Source of the DNA: RGIG5579 sp045597125
Lineage (GTDB): Bacteria; Bacillota; Clostridia; Oscillospirales; SIG627
Assembly (NCBI GenBank): GCA_045597125.1
Contig: JAZODR010000013.1
Location: 69,116-133,115 of the forward strand
DNA: 64,000 bases
Direction of reading: 5' to 3'
Shown here: in pieces, positions 42,824-50,961 of the stretch
Layout of the letters: every line of letters starts with the position of its first letter
Numbering within the stretch: the first letter of the stretch is position 1
Program-made: the position numbers and the translations under genes
The notes under the pieces: model-generated
Seen by the model: only the letters and a program-made list of their open reading frames with translations
Told to the model about the DNA's origin: nothing
Database searches by the model: none

Positions 42824-44566
42824 TTATAATTCAATTAGTCCATCAATATCGCCTTTAATGAACTTAATATCTCTTTTGCCCGAATGAGCACTTGGGAAAC
42901 TATCGCGTATACAAAAACTATGGGGTACGGCTTCGGGTTGACCCATAATTTTTGCAACTGCTTTTTGAAGCTCTACGAAAAACTCTTTTTGCTTTTCAGG
43001 TTGTTGCTTTAACAGAGTATTAACTTCATTCTCCCAAACAATATGTGCTACTAACTGATTGCTGTTTTCGGGGTGAGTTTGGATTTCACACAGTTTTACC
43101 TTGTCAGAAGAGAGTATTGCTCGTTCAATATCAAAATTATAAATCTGCTTGCCTTCAATTACGGAAAAATCGCTCTTTCTTCCTAACACAACAAGGCTGC
43201 CATCTTCGTTCATATAACCAATGTCACCTGTTTTGCTCCAACGTTCACCATTTTCGTCAATATAGAAAAACTCATTAGTGGCATCGGGGTTGTTGAAATA
43301 CTCAATCATACCAATTTCGGTTTTAACCAAAATGTTGCCACGCTCGCCGTATTTCAACTCGTTAAAGTTATCGTCAAAAATAGCAACAGTTGTAATGTCA
43401 GGAAGAGGAATACCCGATGCAGTGTTGGAAAACTTGTGCGATGTAATATCCGTTGTTACGGTTGCACCACACTCACATTCACCATAACCATTGAGCAATC
43501 TAGCATTTGAACCGTGGGTCTTAAACACATTCTCAATGTTTGCTATATCCTTCTCTGTCAACGGTTCGCCACCCTCAACAGGGTATTTTAAGAATGACAA
43601 AGACTTACCATTAAGCAATTTCAAACTCTTCTCAAAGGTAAAACCTTGGTACATTGATGTGTTGGTTAATATGTATTCGGGTTTGAACTTTAAGACATTC
43701 TTCACGAATACGGTATGGTCAAATCTTGGGTCAATACACACTTGAACACCAAACGAAAGAGGAAAGTTAATGCCTAAGCTAAGTCCTGTAGAGTGCCAAG
43801 GTGGGATGTTTTGATAAACCTTTTGTTTTCTTGAGGTGTCAAAGCCTGAATTGCCATAAGCATTGATTAATTTTTGAAAACTATCAACAGATAACACAAT
43901 TCCCTTGGATGCGCCTGTTGTACCACTTGAATAAACCATTGCCTGTGCTTTTTGAGGCTCGTAAGAATCAGCAGTTACATCGTTTTGGCAAGCTCCATTC
44001 TTGATAAAGGTTTTCCATGCGACTTCGTTGGTGCTGTTGTTGATTTTGTACTTCGGTGTTACAAATCGCAAAACCGAGGAGTTCATCATTGGCAAAACAA
44101 TAACTTTTTTCTCGGTGTCTTTATTAAGAGATTCCTTGAACTTTGGCAAAAACTTATCCACTATAATGATAAGCTTGCTTTTGCATTCGTCAATACGAGC
44201 CATAAGTTCTTCGGGAGTGTAGAAAGGCGAAATTACATTGGCAACCGCACCGATTTTGCTTATTGCATAAAAGGCATAAATAACTTCGGGTGTGGTAGTT
44301 GAGCAAATGGTTACATAATCGCCCTTCTTTACACCATATGCTACCATAGACTTTGCAACAATATCGGTATTCTTTATTAGTTCACCGAAAGTGATTTTTG
44401 TCCCAAAATATTCAAGGGCAATTTCACTAGGATAATTAGTATTGTTTTTAATTAACCCTTGATACGGGGTGGTGTTTAAGAAAATACTACGCTTTTCTAC
44501 ACCCTCATAAAAATGTTCCCAAGGTTTGTCTATTGACGGATATCCCGTCATTTTCTTTTCTTCCAT
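42824..44566 (-). CDS. Adenylate-forming acyl ligase (ANL superfamily)
   Basis: 580 aa. The AMP-binding P-loop VYSSGTTGASKG, the NGYGECECGA motif, WSKTGDIGYMNEDG and the hinge LGRKSDF are present, with the catalytic C-terminal Lys region SGKRDIKFI. It probably activates a fatty or other carboxylic acid to an acyl-AMP and passes it to CoA or a carrier. The start has GGGGGT upstream and is preceded by a structured leader with terminator. The neighbouring minus-strand acyltransferase suggests a joint role in lipid acylation. Codon use is more AT-rich than in the flanking chromosome. Confidence 0.85.
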   Translation of the reverse strand: MEEKKMTGYPSIDKPWEHFYEGVEKRSIFLNTTPYQGLIKNNTNYPSEIALEYFGTKITFGELIKNTDIVAKSMVAYGVKKGDYVTICSTTTPEVIYAFYAISKIGAVANVISPFYTPEELMARIDECKSKLIIIVDKFLPKFKESLNKDTEKKVIVLPMMNSSVLRFVTPKYKINNSTNEVAWKTFIKNGACQNDVTADSYEPQKAQAMVYSSGTTGASKGIVLSVDSFQKLINAYGNSGFDTSRKQKVYQNIPPWHSTGLSLGINFPLSFGVQVCIDPRFDHTVFVKNVLKFKPEYILTNTSMYQGFTFEKSLKLLNGKSLSFLKYPVEGGEPLTEKDIANIENVFKTHGSNARLLNGYGECECGATVTTDITSHKFSNTASGIPLPDITTVAIFDDNFNELKYGERGNILVKTEIGMIEYFNNPDATNEFFYIDENGERWSKTGDIGYMNEDGSLVVLGRKSDFSVIEGKQIYNFDIERAILSSDKVKLCEIQTHPENSNQLVAHIVWENEVNTLLKQQPEKQKEFFVELQKAVAKIMGQPEAVPHSFCIRDSFPSAHSGKRDIKFIKGDIDGLIEL

Positions 44567-44587
44567 TTAGGTTACCCCCTATTTAAT

Positions 44588-44724
44588 AAAAAAGTGCGCC
44601 CCGAAGGGCGCACCGAAAAATGCTTCCCTCAATGTTGCTACACATCTGCACAAAGTCAGGAAGAGAGAATACATTTTTACCAAATAGTATTCCCTAACTT
44701 GTGCCTATTCAGATGTGTAGCCCC
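44588..44724 (-). ncRNA. Structured RNA leader with terminator before the acyl ligase
   Basis: From the predicted start near 44721-44724 the RNA can fold into a long rod: an 11-bp closing stem (44711-44721 with 44637-44647), an inner stem (44697-44704 with 44648-44656, one bulge), and an apical stem (44687-44692 with 44667-44672). It ends in a GC-rich 8-bp terminator (44594-44601 with 44606-44613) and a T run, 22 bases before the acyl ligase ATG. It is therefore either a small RNA or a riboswitch-like attenuator. No known class is recognised. Confidence 0.6.
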
Positions 44725-44727
44725 TAC

Positions 44728-44756
44728 AGTATAACACAAAACCTTTTAATTATCAA
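44728..44756 (-). promoter_or_regulatory. Promoter of the structured RNA
   Basis: On the minus strand TTGATA, a 17-base spacer and TATACT, just upstream of the closing stem of the RNA. Confidence 0.65.
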
Positions 44757-45200
44757 TGGGTTTTACATTTTCTTCAATAATTTCTTCGGTATCGTCATAA
44801 TGGCAATACCAATATTCGTTACCGAAACTATACGTATCATATTGTTTGTTTAATCTTCTTCCCAAGTGCCATTTTGCATTTTCCTTTGGCATACGATTAA
44901 AAAACATATCCATTGTATTTTGGTGTTCATATCTGCCCTAAATGATTCAAACTCGGCACAACTTGCTTTTCTTGCTTTTGCATCTTCATATTCCTTGTGT
45001 CGTATTTTCTTTATTCGTGCCTTTGCCGTTTCAATGTCCTCATAAACATCGTCTTTGGAATAACGGGTTACTCTATATGTACAATGTCTGTTGTTCCACC
45101 CTTTAATGCCTGTTGCCGTATCTTTCACGATATACCCCTTTTTTAACCATTGGGATTCGGTCATTACTTCGTCGGTGCTTTTGTATTGTGTATCAACCAT
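44746..45200 (-). pseudogene. Small unknown protein gene with apparent frameshift
   Basis: From the ATG at 45200 a frame encodes 116 aa and stops at 44850. Near 44928 a second frame takes over with protein-like sequence (HQNTMDMFFNRMPKENAKWH, later NEYWYCHYDDTEEIIEE) and runs to TAA at 44746. Restoring one base near GATATG joins both parts into a single protein of about 150 aa. The first part contains AKARIKKIRHKEYEDAKARK. No family recognised. Either a one-base deletion or two overlapping genes; the stop of the second frame touches the promoter of the RNA leader. Confidence 0.5.
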
Positions 45201-45208
45201 AATTAAAA

Positions 45209-45388
45209 CTACCTTTCTTTGATTGTAATATGTTCCAAGGCCTGTATATCTTTTCGTAAGCACTCATAATCGTAGTACAATGCTTTTGACAACATCTCTA
45301 TTGTTTCCTCGCATTCGGCACGTCGCATTATTGCACCTACAAGTCGCCTTGCACGGCTTTCATAACTTTCTCCTGGATATTTCTTCAT
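45209..45388 (-). CDS. Small hypothetical protein
   Basis: 59 aa from the ATG at 45388, with AAGGAG about 11 bases upstream. Sequence is helical and charged (MKKYPGESYESRARRLVGAI, then ECEETIEMLSKALYYDYECL), soluble, no known family. It lies 8 bases before the next small gene and is probably co-transcribed with it. Typical of small accessory proteins in mobile elements. Confidence 0.5.
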   Translation of the reverse strand: MKKYPGESYESRARRLVGAIMRRAECEETIEMLSKALYYDYECLRKDIQALEHITIKER

Positions 45389-45424
45389 AAAAATATCACT
45401 CCTTTTTATTTTATTTTTGGCAAA

Positions 45425-45464
45425 AGAAAAAAGGTGGAACTGAACCGAGTTCAATTCCACCTTA
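45425..45464 (-). terminator. Terminator after the acyltransferase
   Basis: A long stem AAGGTGGAA.TGAAC/GTTCA.TTCCACCTT (45431-45463) is followed on the minus strand by a T-rich run. It lies upstream of the two small genes. Confidence 0.82.
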
Positions 45465-45530
45465 ATATTTTATAATTTCACCTTGCAGAAATAATACGAG
45501 GATAATTTTTTCTTGTCAAGTATTTTCCGA

Positions 45531-46370
45531 TTAGTTCAATCTCTTGTTAAATAAAAATGCATTTTGCATTGTGGGATGGATGTTGGATAAATCCGCATTA
45601 ATTTGTTCCCGTTCAATTTGCCACTTCTCTTTACGGGCATATTTCCAACTTAATTCAAAACTGTAATACGAACATTCTGAAACGCGAGTTTCAATATACT
45701 TGTCCCATTCTGTATATAGATTTTCTTTGTCATAGTCTGTTTTGCAAAAAGGTAAAGTTTCTGCTAATGACCACTTGAGTTCTGCCATTTGATTTTTGAT
45801 TTTATCAATAAGGGCTATCGCCTCTACTCTTGGAAAAATCGGTTCCCCGACTTTTACATAGTAGGTTTTGGTGCTATCGTCAATTTCTTGAGCAAATGGA
45901 ATAATCGTTGCATTGGTTTCTATTGCAACATCGGCTATACCGCGAAACAGGGGCAGCACGGGCAAATTGGGAGAAAGATTCCAAGTGCCTTCGGGGTACA
46001 TCATCATATTACCGCCGTTTTTTAGGTGGGCAATCATATCTTGTTTTGCTTTATTACGCCATACCTTGTCATCACGATTGACATATATAACACCATTAAA
46101 CTTAAGCCAACAACCCTCAACAGTACCAGGCAACCAATTATAATCGCCCGAAAGAAGCGACCAACGATATTTCCACAAAACTTCAGTCAGAACTTGAATA
46201 TCAAATTTACCACAATGAGTAGGAGCAAAAATGATAGGACCGTTGATTTCGCTAATTATATTGAGAGCATCCTTATTTACGATTTTAATTTTTTGTTGCC
46301 GAAATATACGCTCAATTTTTACAAGTAGCACAAGTATGTAATGTAAAAATTGCTTTAATGCCACAGTCAT
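45531..46370 (-). CDS. PlsC-type 1-acyl-glycerol-3-phosphate acyltransferase-like protein
   Basis: 279 aa. The acyltransferase motifs are HCGKFD (H-x4-D catalytic) and YPEGTWN (substrate binding), preceded by a hydrophobic N-terminus. The C-terminal 80 residues are a charged extension not seen in minimal PlsC. It probably transfers an acyl chain to a glycerol-phosphate or other alcohol at the membrane. On the same strand as the acyl ligase 1 kb away: together they resemble the two halves of the Aas acyltransferase/acyl-ACP synthetase system. Confidence 0.78.
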   Translation of the reverse strand: MTVALKQFLHYILVLLVKIERIFRQQKIKIVNKDALNIISEINGPIIFAPTHCGKFDIQVLTEVLWKYRWSLLSGDYNWLPGTVEGCWLKFNGVIYVNRDDKVWRNKAKQDMIAHLKNGGNMMMYPEGTWNLSPNLPVLPLFRGIADVAIETNATIIPFAQEIDDSTKTYYVKVGEPIFPRVEAIALIDKIKNQMAELKWSLAETLPFCKTDYDKENLYTEWDKYIETRVSECSYYSFELSWKYARKEKWQIEREQINADLSNIHPTMQNAFLFNKRLN

Positions 46371-47140
46371 TATGTTTCCTCAAATCTCGTTTGATTTATT
46401 ATTAAACATATTATAACAAAAATTCTGTTGAACTTCAATAGAATAGCGTTTTTTTGCAAACATCATAAATTTTATAATGTTTATATGTAATCGTTATAAG
46501 TTATAAGATTTTTATTAATTATATAATTAATAAGATTACTAGAGAATCATATAAATCTTGAGTCTTAAACAGAGTGATAAAAATGATTTGAATTGAAAAG
46601 AGTTATCCTTAAAAGTTATAGTGATTTTGAAAAAGTTAGATAAATAATAATGATTGTTGGTTGCAAATTCTTTTTAAAAGATTTTCTTGCTTTAGCTTCA
46701 AAAGTTCCATATTCTTTAAATGTCTTAATGACTTACATTTAGTGAAGGAGGAATTTTTAACTTTATTACACACACATCAATTTTAAACGAAGGTGGAATT
46801 TTTAAACCGACCAAAAGGTCAAAACCTATTACTGTTGTTCTTCGCACCATTTGAATAAGACACAATAAGAGCAACAGTAATATTGTCAATCTTAATTCGT
46901 TATTGCTATATGAATTGGTTGACACTTCACCGATGAGGGTGGGTTTGGGCAACAGGAAATGTCCGTTGCCTGTTTGGTAGGCATAAGGCCTGCTTATTCT
47001 GAACAAATAGCAATCACGGGCGAAAACATCAGTTTTCGCTTCAAAAAATCGTTATCGTTGTCGTCATTAACGAGCGGCGACAGTCGCTTGTTAATGACGA
47101 TAACCCCAAAAATCACTTTTACAGAAAGGAGTAAACCATT
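46371..47140. other. 770-base AT-rich intergenic region with inverted repeats
   Basis: No convincing gene. Left half is very AT-rich. A 15-bp inverted repeat (46828-46842 with 46867-46881) forms a hairpin. The motif GAAGG(A/T)GGAATTTTTAA occurs twice (46744 and 46789). Closer to the tyrosine recombinase are GCGAAAAC/GTTTTCGC (47021-47040) and a 16-bp inverted repeat with 8-base loop (47061-47076 with 47085-47100). These may be recombinase binding or regulatory sites. Confidence 0.5.
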
Positions 47141-48136
47141 ATGGGTAAGAAAAAATCGTTATTCTATCAGTTTCAGTCGTCTATAAACGATTCTGAAAGT
47201 GGGCATAAGAAGTTTGTAGACAAACATTCTCAAAAGTCCCAGACAGAACAAGAATCTCAACTTTGGAGAATCTACAGCTTCTCGGCAAAAAGTAACTTGC
47301 TTGATACGGCACACAATTTAAGTGGTTATTTAAAAGAGCAATACGGCATATCAAAGGTTAAGGAAATATCTTCTGATATGTGCCAATCGTGGCTGGACCA
47401 TTGTGCGAAATCGGGTTTAAGTCTTTCAAGTCTTGAATGTTATAGGTCCAATCTTAAAAAGTTATCGCACGTTATTAATCGGCATTTCGGGTTGCACACC
47501 GATTTTTCTACAACGGTCAAACACGAATTGGTTATAGATAAAACGAGCCCACGCGAGTTTGCCCTTTCGAAAGAAGAAATTGAAATGATAAAAGCATCAA
47601 TCGTTAAACCTTGTAATTCGAGCAACTATTTCCTTTTCTCGTCATTCTGTGCAACAAGGGTCAACACGGTTGAAAAACTTATGTGCCGTGATTTGACATT
47701 CGGCAAAGATTATGCCGTCACGGTCAGAATCCTCGGCGATAAGGGAAACAGGGACCGTTCGTTTACTATTCAAGACAAAGAGTTTTACAAACTATGCCGT
47801 TCTCTCGTTTCAAACAAGGACCCGAATTCTTTGGTTTTCGGGGGCATAAAAAAGGATAGCGTGAACAGATGGTTAAATAGGCGCTTGCATCGTTTGGGAA
47901 TAACTGTCAAGTCGCAGACGATTGGTGGCAAAGCGATTTTCAAAAAAGGTAATCACTCGGTTAGAAAATTTGCGATTCAGGAGTATTGCCAAAAGCAATA
48001 TAATTTATATCTTGAACAGGGACTCTCGCCCGATGCCGCCAAATCACAGGCTGAAAAGGATGCCTGTATTAGATTGGGCCATGGGTCTGAAGGTCGCAGC
48101 GATATCATCAAAATTTACCTGTCGGCAGGGTCGTAA
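47141..48136 (+). CDS. Tyrosine recombinase/integrase
   Basis: 331 aa. A SAM-like N-terminal core-binding domain (about 50-140) precedes the catalytic domain. The first Arg is in FCATRVNTVEKL, the beta-hairpin Lys in LGDKGNRDRS, then HSVRKFA (H-x-x-R), LGHGSEGR and the nucleophile Tyr in IIKIYL. All five to six catalytic positions seem present. It may process its own element or act on the hairpin-rich DNA just upstream. AAAGGAG precedes the ATG. Confidence 0.82.
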   Translation: MGKKKSLFYQFQSSINDSESGHKKFVDKHSQKSQTEQESQLWRIYSFSAKSNLLDTAHNLSGYLKEQYGISKVKEISSDMCQSWLDHCAKSGLSLSSLECYRSNLKKLSHVINRHFGLHTDFSTTVKHELVIDKTSPREFALSKEEIEMIKASIVKPCNSSNYFLFSSFCATRVNTVEKLMCRDLTFGKDYAVTVRILGDKGNRDRSFTIQDKEFYKLCRSLVSNKDPNSLVFGGIKKDSVNRWLNRRLHRLGITVKSQTIGGKAIFKKGNHSVRKFAIQEYCQKQYNLYLEQGLSPDAAKSQAEKDACIRLGHGSEGRSDIIKIYLSAGS

Positions 48137-48155
48137 AACTTTTTTTGCCAAACTA

Positions 48156-48318
48156 TTGACAAATTAAAAAATATCATTATATTTTATAGTAGGAGTGATA
48201 AAAACACACCAATTTGTTGCTGTGTTTCTATATTTTTGGAGGAATTAAATACTTTTTGGAGGAATTGTACACCAAGAAAGGCATTGGTCTATCTTGGTGC
48301 GATTCCTCTTTTTTTATC
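48156..48318 (+). promoter_or_regulatory. Promoter and attenuator-like leader of the SSB-like gene
   Basis: TTGACA, a 16-base spacer and TATATT. The leader has a small hairpin (48203-48228) and two direct copies of TTTTTGGAGGAATT (48233 and 48253). The second copy begins a large stem (48259-48277 with 48292-48308) that ends in a T run, a complete terminator 30 bases before the gene. The first copy can compete for the same 3' arm, so termination may be regulated. Confidence 0.5.
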
Positions 48319-48345
48319 TAATTCTGACGAAAGGAGAACAAAGCA

Positions 48346-48795
48346 ATGGCAAATATTAACCCTATTAAGATTTTTCAAAAAGATAATGTCAAAGAAGAAT
48401 ATTATGTCTTTTCAGGTTATGTAAAAAGTGTTACAGACCAAGGAACATATAATTCTGTTTCGTTCAAGGCCAATTCAGAAGATAGTGGAATAGATGCTCC
48501 ACTTGTTTCTGTAAGATGCTTTGCACAGACAATAGGGGTCAATCATAAAAAATTGGTTGAAAATGCAAAAGGCAGATTCCTCGTTGTTCTTGCTATCAAA
48601 AATTTTTACAATGGTAAAACAGATTATATTGCAAGACATATAGTTCTTGCCCCAAGAGAATTTACCGAGTCAACCAACCCAATTATTGACGAGACTCCCG
48701 ATGCCGATATTCCCGAACAGGTTGCTGAACCCGAAACGGAATGCGAGCAATTATCTTTATTTGATAACATTGACGATAATTCGTTACCATTTTAA
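48346..48795 (+). CDS. SSB-like single-strand DNA-binding protein
   Basis: 149 aa. The N-terminal 105 residues look like an OB fold (YVFSGYVKSVTDQGTYNSVSF, VSVRCFAQ). A linker rich in Pro/Glu follows, and the end is DDNSLPF, the acidic tip with terminal Pro-Phe used by SSB to recruit partner proteins. The start has AAAGGAG. It is not a canonical Ssb, so probably an element-encoded variant used in replication or transfer. Confidence 0.6.
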   Translation: MANINPIKIFQKDNVKEEYYVFSGYVKSVTDQGTYNSVSFKANSEDSGIDAPLVSVRCFAQTIGVNHKKLVENAKGRFLVVLAIKNFYNGKTDYIARHIVLAPREFTESTNPIIDETPDADIPEQVAEPETECEQLSLFDNIDDNSLPF

Positions 48796-48806
48796 TTAAA
48801 AACAAT

Positions 48807-48852
48807 CAGCCTCCGTTTTGGTCGGCAATGGTCGGGAAATCGGTGGCTGACA
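48807..48852 (+). repeat. Hairpin after the SSB-like gene
   Basis: TCAGCCTCCG (48810-48819) pairs with CGGTGGCTGA (48841-48850) apart from one mismatch. The loop contains GGTCGG twice. There is no T run, so it is not a clear terminator. Confidence 0.45.
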
Positions 48853-48853
48853 T

Positions 48854-49066
48854 TTGAAAATATACGCGCTATACTTTAAAAAACTTGTAAAGGAGGTAAT
48901 TAAAATAGGCAGTAGCAGCGAATACAAGGTGTACGCTGCTTTGAGAATGATTGAACAATTAACGGATGATGATTTACTACCAAGGTACATCTTTAAGAAT
49001 ATTTTAAAAGACTACGAAAACATAGTCGATACTACCAAGTTTAATACAAACGAAAAAACTAATTAA
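48854..49066 (+). CDS. Small hypothetical protein, start uncertain
   Basis: The frame is open from a TTG at 48854 (70 aa). A very strong AAAGGAGG at 48889-48896 lies inside this frame, 8 bases before an ATA codon at 48905 (IGSSSEYKVYAALRMIEQ), which would give about 53 aa. The start may be a non-standard ATA, a mutated ATG, or the later ATG at 48947. Soluble, helical, ends EKTN. No family known. It is 12 bases before the serine integrase gene. Confidence 0.4.
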   Translation: MKIYALYFKKLVKEVIKIGSSSEYKVYAALRMIEQLTDDDLLPRYIFKNILKDYENIVDTTKFNTNEKTN

Positions 49067-49077
49067 GGAGTAAAATT

Positions 49078-50798
49078 ATGAGTAAAAAAATTAGAGTTGC
49101 AATTTATGCAAGAGTTTCTACCAAACACGAAGCTCAGATGTTGGCTTTGGAAAATCAGGTTGAATGGTATAAAAGACTTTTTGAAAGATATCCCGATTGG
49201 GAGTTATACGAAATGTATACCGATGAAGGCATAACTGCTACATCTACCAAAAGAAGAGCAGAGTTTAACAGAATGATTGCAGATGCTTATGCAGACAAGT
49301 TCGATTTAATCGTTACAAGAGAAGTATCAAGATTTGCGAGAAATATACTTGATGCCATTGGTTATGCACGTGATTTGAGAAAGATAAAAAAATACATCCT
49401 TTTTGTAACAGATTTTATTGACACCCGTGAGGATGATTACGAAACCAAATTGGCCTATATTTCTTCTATCGCACAAGAAGAATCTCGCAAAACATCCATT
49501 AGAGCAAAATGCGGTCAGCAAATCTCAATGGAAAAAGGTGTTATTTACGGAAACGGAAACATTTTAGGTTATGACCGTAAAGTAACCCCCATTGACGAAA
49601 AGAACAAAATCGTTGAAATGGTTATTAACCCCGAACAAGCCGAGACGGTTAAAATGATTTTTGATTGGTACCTCGGTGGCTGGGGTCTTGAAAAAATCAA
49701 GTACGAGTTGGAAGTGGCGGGCCGATTAACCGCTACGGGCAAAAGCAAATGGTTTGTTTCTGTGATTTCCAAAACTCTTAAAACCCCTTTTATTGCGGAA
49801 AGATTGTTTATCGCAAACAATATGTGCCTGAATACTTGGAGCAAAAAAAGGTGATAAACTACGGCGATGTTGAAAACATAGTTGTAGAGGGTAAGCACGA
49901 ACCTATTATCAGCAAGGAAGATTTTGACCGTGTACAAGAGAAATTGAACTCTCGCAGACAAGAAATGCCGTATGTCAAAACAGGCAGATTGCCAAAGGGC
50001 ATTAGACCACCTACAAGTGTTTGGTGTACTTTGTTGAGATGTGTTTGCGGTCATAAGTTTAACCGACGCAAATGGAATCGTTCTGCCGTTGGTACACAAT
50101 ATGGTTACCAATGTTACGATAGCATCCACACAGGAACCGTGCAAACACGACAGAACAAAGGACTCTCAACCGACGATGTTTGCGACACCCCAATGATTCA
50201 GGAGTGGAAATTGCAAATGATGGCGAAAGCGATATTTGATAATGCACCACTTGAAATTGACGATATTATTGCTCTTGCTTCTTCTATGATAGAAAAGCAT
50301 ATCAACGATAAACCCGACGATGTTAAGAATAATAGTAAGGTTATTGAAGATATACAAGCAAAAATCAGCAAGTTGCAAAAGAGAGTTGAAGGCCTAATTT
50401 TAATGCGCGCAGATGGCGAAATATCAAAAGAAATGTATCTAAACCAAAAGGAACAGACTGAAAGCGAAATAAAGGCATTAGAAGACAAGTTAGAAAAACT
50501 TGTATCTAATGATACCCCAATAGTTGAAAAGTCCTCTGAAAGCATTGCAGAGCGATTAACGGTGTTGAAGAATGCTTTAAACACTTATGCAGTATTTGAC
50601 ACGGAAAATGATGTTCCCGATAGAATTGTCGATGCCTTTGTTGAAAAGGTTGTCGTTTCAAAAGATAGTTTTGATTGGTATTTACGATATGCACCCGAAA
50701 CCGCAGTTAATTGTAATGTTGAGGGTAGAAAAGGAAAGGCAAACATTTCGTTTGCCCCAAATACCCCCTTTACTTCTTCTCAACACAGGCTGCTATAA
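49078..50798 (+). pseudogene. Large serine recombinase, frameshifted, truncated at att2
   Basis: The resolvase domain starts at the ATG at 49078 with catalytic Ser 14 (IYARVST), then REVSRFARN. The first frame stops at 49854. A second frame, overlapping from about 49800, continues the protein (EYLEQKKVINYGDVENIVVE, zinc ribbon CVCGHKF and QCYD, a coiled coil) to 50798. One missing base in the run at about 49806 (TTGTTTATCGC) explains the break. The end QHRLL lies on att2; the original C-terminus is at 42499-42624. The protein would be about 573 aa here. Confidence 0.8.
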
Positions 50799-50800
50799 AG
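50784..50800 (+). other. att2: integration-site copy at the end of the serine integrase
   Basis: CACAGGCTGCTATAAAG differs from att1 by one base in 17. In the ppdK frame it reads TQAAIKSGK then TAA (50810-50812), almost the ppdK end. In the integrase frame it encodes the last residues HRLL and the stop. Confidence 0.75.
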
Positions 50801-50922
50801 TCTGGCAAGTAATTCCGGCTTACTGTTCTTGTATAACCCTTTTTAATCTCAACCCGCCAAAAAAGGACAAACTTTTTTAGCGTGAGAGAAAAAAGAAAAA
50901 ACAAGATAATAACGTGAAAAAC

Positions 50923-50960
50923 GACCTTGTGTACCTTTTAGGTACGCAGGGTCTTTTTTT
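50923..50960 (+). terminator. Terminator-like hairpin after the serine integrase
   Basis: GACCTTGTGTACC with GGTACGCAGGGTC (one mismatch, loop TTTTA) followed by seven T's. Confidence 0.75.
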
Positions 50961-50961
50961 A

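Larger units (their letters stand above)
42466..50800 (+). mobile_element. Serine-integrase element inserted in ppdK (element 1)
   Basis: About 8.3 kb of AT-rich DNA bounded by att1 and att2. It carries, from left to right, the displaced tail of the integrase gene, an acyl ligase with RNA leader, two small genes, an acyltransferase, a tyrosine recombinase, an SSB-like gene, a small gene and the serine integrase whose end is att2. Joining the att2 left half to the att1 right half gives an open integrase frame; joining the other halves gives an intact ppdK ending QAAIKSGK. No conjugation genes are seen, so transfer would need help. Confidence 0.72.

Noticed and set aside
44588..44724. Interpretation of the acyl ligase leader as 6S RNA or a T-box
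   Set aside because: There is no T-box GGTGG..CCGCG-type antiterminator and no specifier stem. The rod is shorter than 6S RNA and its position is on a mobile element, so neither is supported.
46725..47006. A 93-codon minus-strand frame with repeated LKIPPS
   Set aside because: No ribosome site, low complexity, and it overlaps the inverted repeats. The repeat comes from two copies of a short DNA motif.
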